From assembly GCA_028280675.1 (NCBI GenBank), contig JANQLI010000007.1, positions 1 to 9,746 of the forward strand: a stretch of 9,746 nucleotides of DNA. Direction: 5' to 3'. A model generated the notes under the pieces. That model ran no database searches and was not told where the DNA came from. It saw only the letters and a program-made list of their open reading frames with translations. The DNA comes from Alphaproteobacteria bacterium (lineage in GTDB: Bacteria > Pseudomonadota > Alphaproteobacteria > SMXP01). Below are positions 6,864 through 9,746 of this stretch, piece after piece. A program made the position numbers and the translations under genes. Position 1 is the stretch's first letter. Every line of letters begins with the position of its first letter.

Positions 6864-7913
6864 ATGTCGAAAACAAACGCAGGCAATTATTTCGAAGATT
6901 TTGAGCTTGGGCAGATTCTTTATCACGCTACGCCGCGCACGATCACATCCGGTGATGTGGCGCTCTATACCGCACTCTATCCAACACGCTTTGCGTTACA
7001 ATCGTCTGCCGAGTTTGCGCGCCGGTCCGGGTTGCCGGAAGCGCCGATTGATGATCTGCTGACCTTTCACATTGTGTTTGGTAAAACGGTTCCGGATATT
7101 TCTTTGAATGCCGTCGCTAATCTTGGTTACGCGGATGGGAAGTTTCTCAAACCTGTTTATGTTGGCGATACGATTACGGCCACATCCGAAGTGATTGGCC
7201 GCAAAGAAAATTCGAATGGTAAAACCGGTGTGGTGTATGTGCGATCCATCGGAATGAACCAGCGCCGTGAAACGGTGCTTGAATATACACGTTGGGTCAT
7301 GGTGCATAAACGCGACGCATCATCCCCTGCGCCAACGGCTATTGTACCGGATCTCCCCGACGCCGTGGCTGCGGATGACCTTGTTGTGCCAGAGGGTCTC
7401 AATTTCGAGTCCTATAACACCACCCTTGCGGGCTCCCCGGACCTTTGGGGCAATTATGACGTGGGCGAAAAAATCGATCATGTGAACGGTGTGACGGTGG
7501 AAGAATCCGATCACATGCTTGCGACTCGTCTCTATCAAAACACCGCAAAAGTGCATTTTGATCAATTCAGCCAGGCAAACAGCCGCTTTGGCCGCCGTCT
7601 GATTTATGGTGGTGTGGTGATCAGCATGGCGCGTGCGCTGAGCTTTAATGGCTTTGCGAATGCGCAAAATATTCTCGCCATCAATGGCGGGCGGCACGTC
7701 GCACCTTTATTTGGTGGCGATACCGTCTTTGCCTGGTCAGAGGTGCTGGAGAAAGCAGACATTCCGGATCGCGATGATGTCGGCGCGTTGCGTCTGCGCA
7801 TGGTCGCGACAAAAGATCAGCCCTGTTCTGACCTTCCTTATAAAGATGCGGAGGGTGCATACCATCCGTCCGTCATTCTCGACTTCGATGTCTGGGTGCT
7901 TATGCCGCGCTAG
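6864..7913 (+). CDS. mch: Mesaconyl-CoA hydratase (beta-methylmalyl-CoA dehydratase), double hot-dog MaoC type
   Basis: Mch interconverts mesaconyl-CoA and beta-methylmalyl-CoA near the end of the ethylmalonyl-CoA pathway, in the cytoplasm. The 349-residue protein closely follows the R. sphaeroides enzyme throughout: NAGNYFEDFELGQ near the start, HATPRTITSGDVALYTALY at 21-39, FHIVFGKTVPDISLNAVANL at 68-87, then GKTGVVYV at 119-126. The second MaoC-like domain holds GEKIDHVNGVTVEESDHM at 201-218, ATRLYQNTAKVHFD at 220-233, and SGRH-like GGRHVAPLFGGDT at 275-287. His231 with Asn226 occupies the hydratase Asp/His dyad position; Asn instead of Asp is shared with the known Mch. I chose the ATG at 6864 rather than the in-frame ATG at 6843, because GGAAGGAAG (6845-6853) is a well-placed ribosome binding site and the homologous N-terminus begins there. 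The gene's last 14 bases overlap the convergent gene. Confidence 0.93.
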   Translation: MSKTNAGNYFEDFELGQILYHATPRTITSGDVALYTALYPTRFALQSSAEFARRSGLPEAPIDDLLTFHIVFGKTVPDISLNAVANLGYADGKFLKPVYVGDTITATSEVIGRKENSNGKTGVVYVRSIGMNQRRETVLEYTRWVMVHKRDASSPAPTAIVPDLPDAVAADDLVVPEGLNFESYNTTLAGSPDLWGNYDVGEKIDHVNGVTVEESDHMLATRLYQNTAKVHFDQFSQANSRFGRRLIYGGVVISMARALSFNGFANAQNILAINGGRHVAPLFGGDTVFAWSEVLEKADIPDRDDVGALRLRMVATKDQPCSDLPYKDAEGAYHPSVILDFDVWVLMPR

Positions 7914-9327
7914 CTTTGGCGCTGGCAAACTGTGGCAACAGGCTTCGTCCCATGAGGTTGTAAGACTGTGTGCGTGACGATGGCACGCCAAACCACTCAA
8001 GAATTGTCGGCGCGACATCCAGGATAGACACCTTTTTGCTGTGGATGTGGTGTGTGCCGGTTTTAAACCACAGCACGCCGTCCGGATGGTGACAGCCGCT
8101 TTTGGTTTCATCAATCAGATAAAACAGATCATCAAATTTGAGTTCTTGATTGCTGCCGCGGAAGCCTTCGATGCGCAGGCCATGGGGCATTTCTTCGCGC
8201 AGTTGATTGCCAAGATAAAGCGAGTCTTCGTCTGATGGATCTGCTTGGAACAGCGCTTTCCCATCAACGGAGAGCGCGCGCAGGGATTCGATTGCCGCGT
8301 CGCGTTCTGTTCCACTCGCAAACCGCACCATATATTGATGGGTCATCACAGGTTGGACATCTTGATACGGAATCTGCAAGTCGCGTAGCGCGCTTTCCAC
8401 ATCATGCATGCGGTAAAAACGCTGTCCGCCAATCCCCTCCAGACGCAAGAAGGGTTGCTGGCTAAGTGCGCTGGCCAGAGCGAGTTGGTAACCCTGGCGT
8501 TCCAGCTTGAACATTTCTCCAAGGATGGCGTCAGAATTTTTATAGGCAAGCAATATAGCGTCGCCATAGCGTGTCAGCTCATCGTCCGATGGCTGCACGT
8601 CAAACTTCTCGGGTTCCATACAGCGCCAATAGGCATGTTGGCAATGGGCGATCGAATTGGAAAAGAAGGTCGCAAAAGCGGGCTGTGTTTTGCGCATATA
8701 ATGACGAAACACATCGGCGCAGAGCCAATCGAGAATAAAGACGCGTTTCCAGCCTTCACCTGCATCTTTCAATTTTTCCGAGCTGAGCTGGGTGACGATG
8801 CGGTGGATGGTCTTTGTGGAAAGGCCATGCCCCGTGAGGAAGGCGAGGGTCTTGGCCATTTCAGTAGGGCCGAAGACTTTGTTTGGATTGGTATATTCTT
8901 GAACTTGGTTTTGCACAAAATCTTGAAAAAGTTGCAGCTCCTGCGGATATGCGCGTTCCGAGGTGACCCAAGGATCGGGCACATAAAATGACCCCTCGGC
9001 TTCGAAGCCACCGCAATTCATGCTGCTGAAATTGCCGACATTAAGACCGGCATCCCGCAGCATGCCCCAAATGTCCTTTTCGCCAGATTTCGGGCCGTCT
9101 GTCAGATGATAGACGCCGTGGGTGTCGTAATTAACGCCGGTATGCATGGAGTACCACTGGATCCAGGGCTCAAGATATTTGCTGTCCTCGACATCAACGT
9201 CTGTGGTGAAGACATCCGATTCGCGATAGAATCTGGAGAAATTCGGTAGTTCGCCTGCCTCCATCCATTTCCGGAGCAGGTCAGGGCAGAGCTCATTCAT
9301 CTCGATCAGAATTAATGGCTTACTCAT
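7900..9327 (-). CDS. Alkaline-phosphatase-superfamily (type I phosphodiesterase-like) protein, apparently lacking key metal ligands
   Basis: The 475-residue product resembles type I phosphodiesterase/nucleotide pyrophosphatase proteins of the alkaline phosphatase superfamily. It has the N-terminal strand ILIEMNELCPDLLRKWM (6-22), LPNFSRF at 27-33, the block LEPWIQWYSMHTGVNYDTHGV at about 52-72, a central FFSNSIAHCQHAYWR at 221-235, and the C-terminal HHIHSKKVSILDVAPTILE at 426-444, then FGVP. No signal peptide or membrane segment is seen, so it is probably cytoplasmic. By eye, several metal-ligand positions are altered: the first strand reads EMNEL rather than a GxDG-type Asp, the usual Asp five residues before the QH histidine is Ala, and the usual SDHG is replaced by ASALSQ. 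Some C-terminal histidines remain. I recall similar proteins near polysaccharide genes in alphaproteobacteria, but the function is unknown to me. The ATG at 9327 was preferred to 9369 because GAAGG (plus-strand 9335-9339) sits 7 bases before it. Confidence 0.85.
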   Translation of the reverse strand: MSKPLILIEMNELCPDLLRKWMEAGELPNFSRFYRESDVFTTDVDVEDSKYLEPWIQWYSMHTGVNYDTHGVYHLTDGPKSGEKDIWGMLRDAGLNVGNFSSMNCGGFEAEGSFYVPDPWVTSERAYPQELQLFQDFVQNQVQEYTNPNKVFGPTEMAKTLAFLTGHGLSTKTIHRIVTQLSSEKLKDAGEGWKRVFILDWLCADVFRHYMRKTQPAFATFFSNSIAHCQHAYWRCMEPEKFDVQPSDDELTRYGDAILLAYKNSDAILGEMFKLERQGYQLALASALSQQPFLRLEGIGGQRFYRMHDVESALRDLQIPYQDVQPVMTHQYMVRFASGTERDAAIESLRALSVDGKALFQADPSDEDSLYLGNQLREEMPHGLRIEGFRGSNQELKFDDLFYLIDETKSGCHHPDGVLWFKTGTHHIHSKKVSILDVAPTILEWFGVPSSRTQSYNLMGRSLLPQFASAKASAA

Positions 9328-9389
9328 GTTACGGCCTTCATTTGCGCATGGGTTGCCTTGATCATGCACAAGAATGTTTAAGGTTTAGT

Positions 9390-9578
9390 CTAACAGTCTA
9401 GCCGGGTCATGTCATATTTTGAAGATCCTGCAATTCTGCGCCTCTCAGCATAGAAATCCGTCTCTCCCCTCTTGTCGAGCCAGGCCCAAAGTGCCATAAA
9501 CAGCCCGGATTTGGGGGCAGGCGGCGTGTCTTGCCACTTCATATATCGCGGTTCATCCGCCCCCGATGGCCCGCGCAC
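9390..9578 (-). CDS. Possible small protein of 62 residues, unknown function
   Basis: An open frame starts at a GTG at 9578, which has GAAGGG (plus-strand 9587-9592) 8 bases upstream, a good ribosome binding site. The product is basic at the start and end with a Trp-rich hydrophobic middle (GLFMALWAWLD at about 25-35) and ends in a polar tail with a terminal Cys. An internal ATG at 9542 would give 50 residues but lacks a ribosome binding site. In the first 40 or so codons the third positions are mostly G or C, like the neighbouring genes; in the tail this weakens. I do not recognise the family. It lies between the 5' ends of two divergent genes, its start is only 26 bases from the sdhC start codon, and its 3' end is 62 bases before the phosphatase-fold gene on the same strand, so they could be co-transcribed. 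It may be a chance frame. Confidence 0.4.
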   Translation of the reverse strand: MRGPSGADEPRYMKWQDTPPAPKSGLFMALWAWLDKRGETDFYAERRRIAGSSKYDMTRLDC

Positions 9579-9604
9579 AGCAGAGACCCTTCAGGACAGA
9601 TTCT

Positions 9605-9746
9605 ATGGCTGAAGCGAAACGACAGCGGCCACTTTCGCCGCATTTGCAGATTTATCGGTGGCCGGTGACGATGGCGACCTCCATCGCCCACCGTATAACC
9701 GGTGTTGGCCTTTATCTCGGAGCCGCTCTCCTGACATGGTGGTTGG
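9605..9746 (+). CDS. sdhC: Succinate dehydrogenase cytochrome b556 subunit, 5' end (truncated by the window)
   Basis: SdhC is one of the two membrane anchors of complex II, which hold haem b and the ubiquinone site in the inner membrane. The first 47 residues are present. They show the family signature RPLSPHLQIYRW at 8-19 and SIAHRITGVGLYLG at 26-39, where Ser26 and Arg30 match the ubiquinone-site Ser and Arg of the E. coli protein. The first membrane helix begins after this and is cut by the window end. The ATG at 9605 is preceded by AGGA (9593-9596) at an 8-base spacing. It is expected to start an sdhCDAB operon outside the window. A promoter should lie in the 277-base gap 9328-9604, but I could not pick clear -35/-10 boxes. 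Confidence 0.96.
   Translation, partial: MAEAKRQRPLSPHLQIYRWPVTMATSIAHRITGVGLYLGAALLTWWL

Noticed and set aside
8404..8991. Open frame of 195 residues on the plus strand inside the phosphatase-fold gene
   Set aside because: Antisense to a protein with recognisable fold motifs throughout; no independent support.
9328..9369. Earlier in-frame start for the phosphatase-fold gene (14 extra residues)
   Set aside because: The added residues are polar with no family match, while the start at 9327 has GAAGG at ideal spacing and opens directly into the first strand.
9387..9400. Direct repeat AGTCTA spaced by two bases, upstream of the phosphatase-fold gene
   Set aside because: Two six-base copies are too short to claim an operator, and the first overlaps the end of the candidate small gene.

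Overview
The window looks like a chromosomal, mostly housekeeping region of an alphaproteobacterium. The order rimM-trmD-rplS followed by leuCDB, asd and then sdhC, and the protein sequences themselves (the alpha-type TrmD, the SdhC start, and a MaoC-type mesaconyl-CoA hydratase close to the Rhodobacter enzyme), all point there. Base composition is moderate in GC. No phage, transposon, CRISPR, tRNA or rRNA gene is visible. Genus cannot be fixed from this window.

Layout. Positions 1-1345 (+) hold the translation and RNA-modification cluster: the 3' end of rimM, trmD and rplS. A palindromic intergenic repeat (about 1369-1476) separates this from leuC-leuD-leuB (1497-4660, +), the isopropylmalate dehydratase and dehydrogenase steps of leucine synthesis. 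After a hairpin-containing gap come asd (4757-5773, aspartate-semialdehyde dehydrogenase) and, 19 bases later, a CitE/HpcH-family gene most like (3S)-malyl-CoA thioesterase (5793-6701). A second composite palindromic repeat (about 6712-6839) then precedes mch (6864-7913), mesaconyl-CoA hydratase. The last two enzymes are the kind used at the end of the ethylmalonyl-CoA pathway of acetyl-CoA assimilation, where C5 mesaconyl-CoA is hydrated, cleaved to glyoxylate and propionyl-CoA, and malyl-CoA is made and hydrolysed to malate.

On the minus strand, 7900-9327 encodes a 475-residue protein with an alkaline-phosphatase/type I phosphodiesterase fold signature, in which the usual metal-ligand positions appear to be replaced. 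Its 3' end overlaps that of mch by 14 bases. A possible 62-residue minus-strand protein (9390-9578) lies between it and the start of sdhC (9605 to the window end, +), the cytochrome b subunit of succinate dehydrogenase.

The items most worth a second look are the apparently catalytically degenerate phosphatase-fold protein, a possible AUA start codon for trmD, the pairing of mch with a thioesterase-type rather than lyase-type malyl-CoA enzyme, and the two palindromic repeats. No complete novel system is evident.
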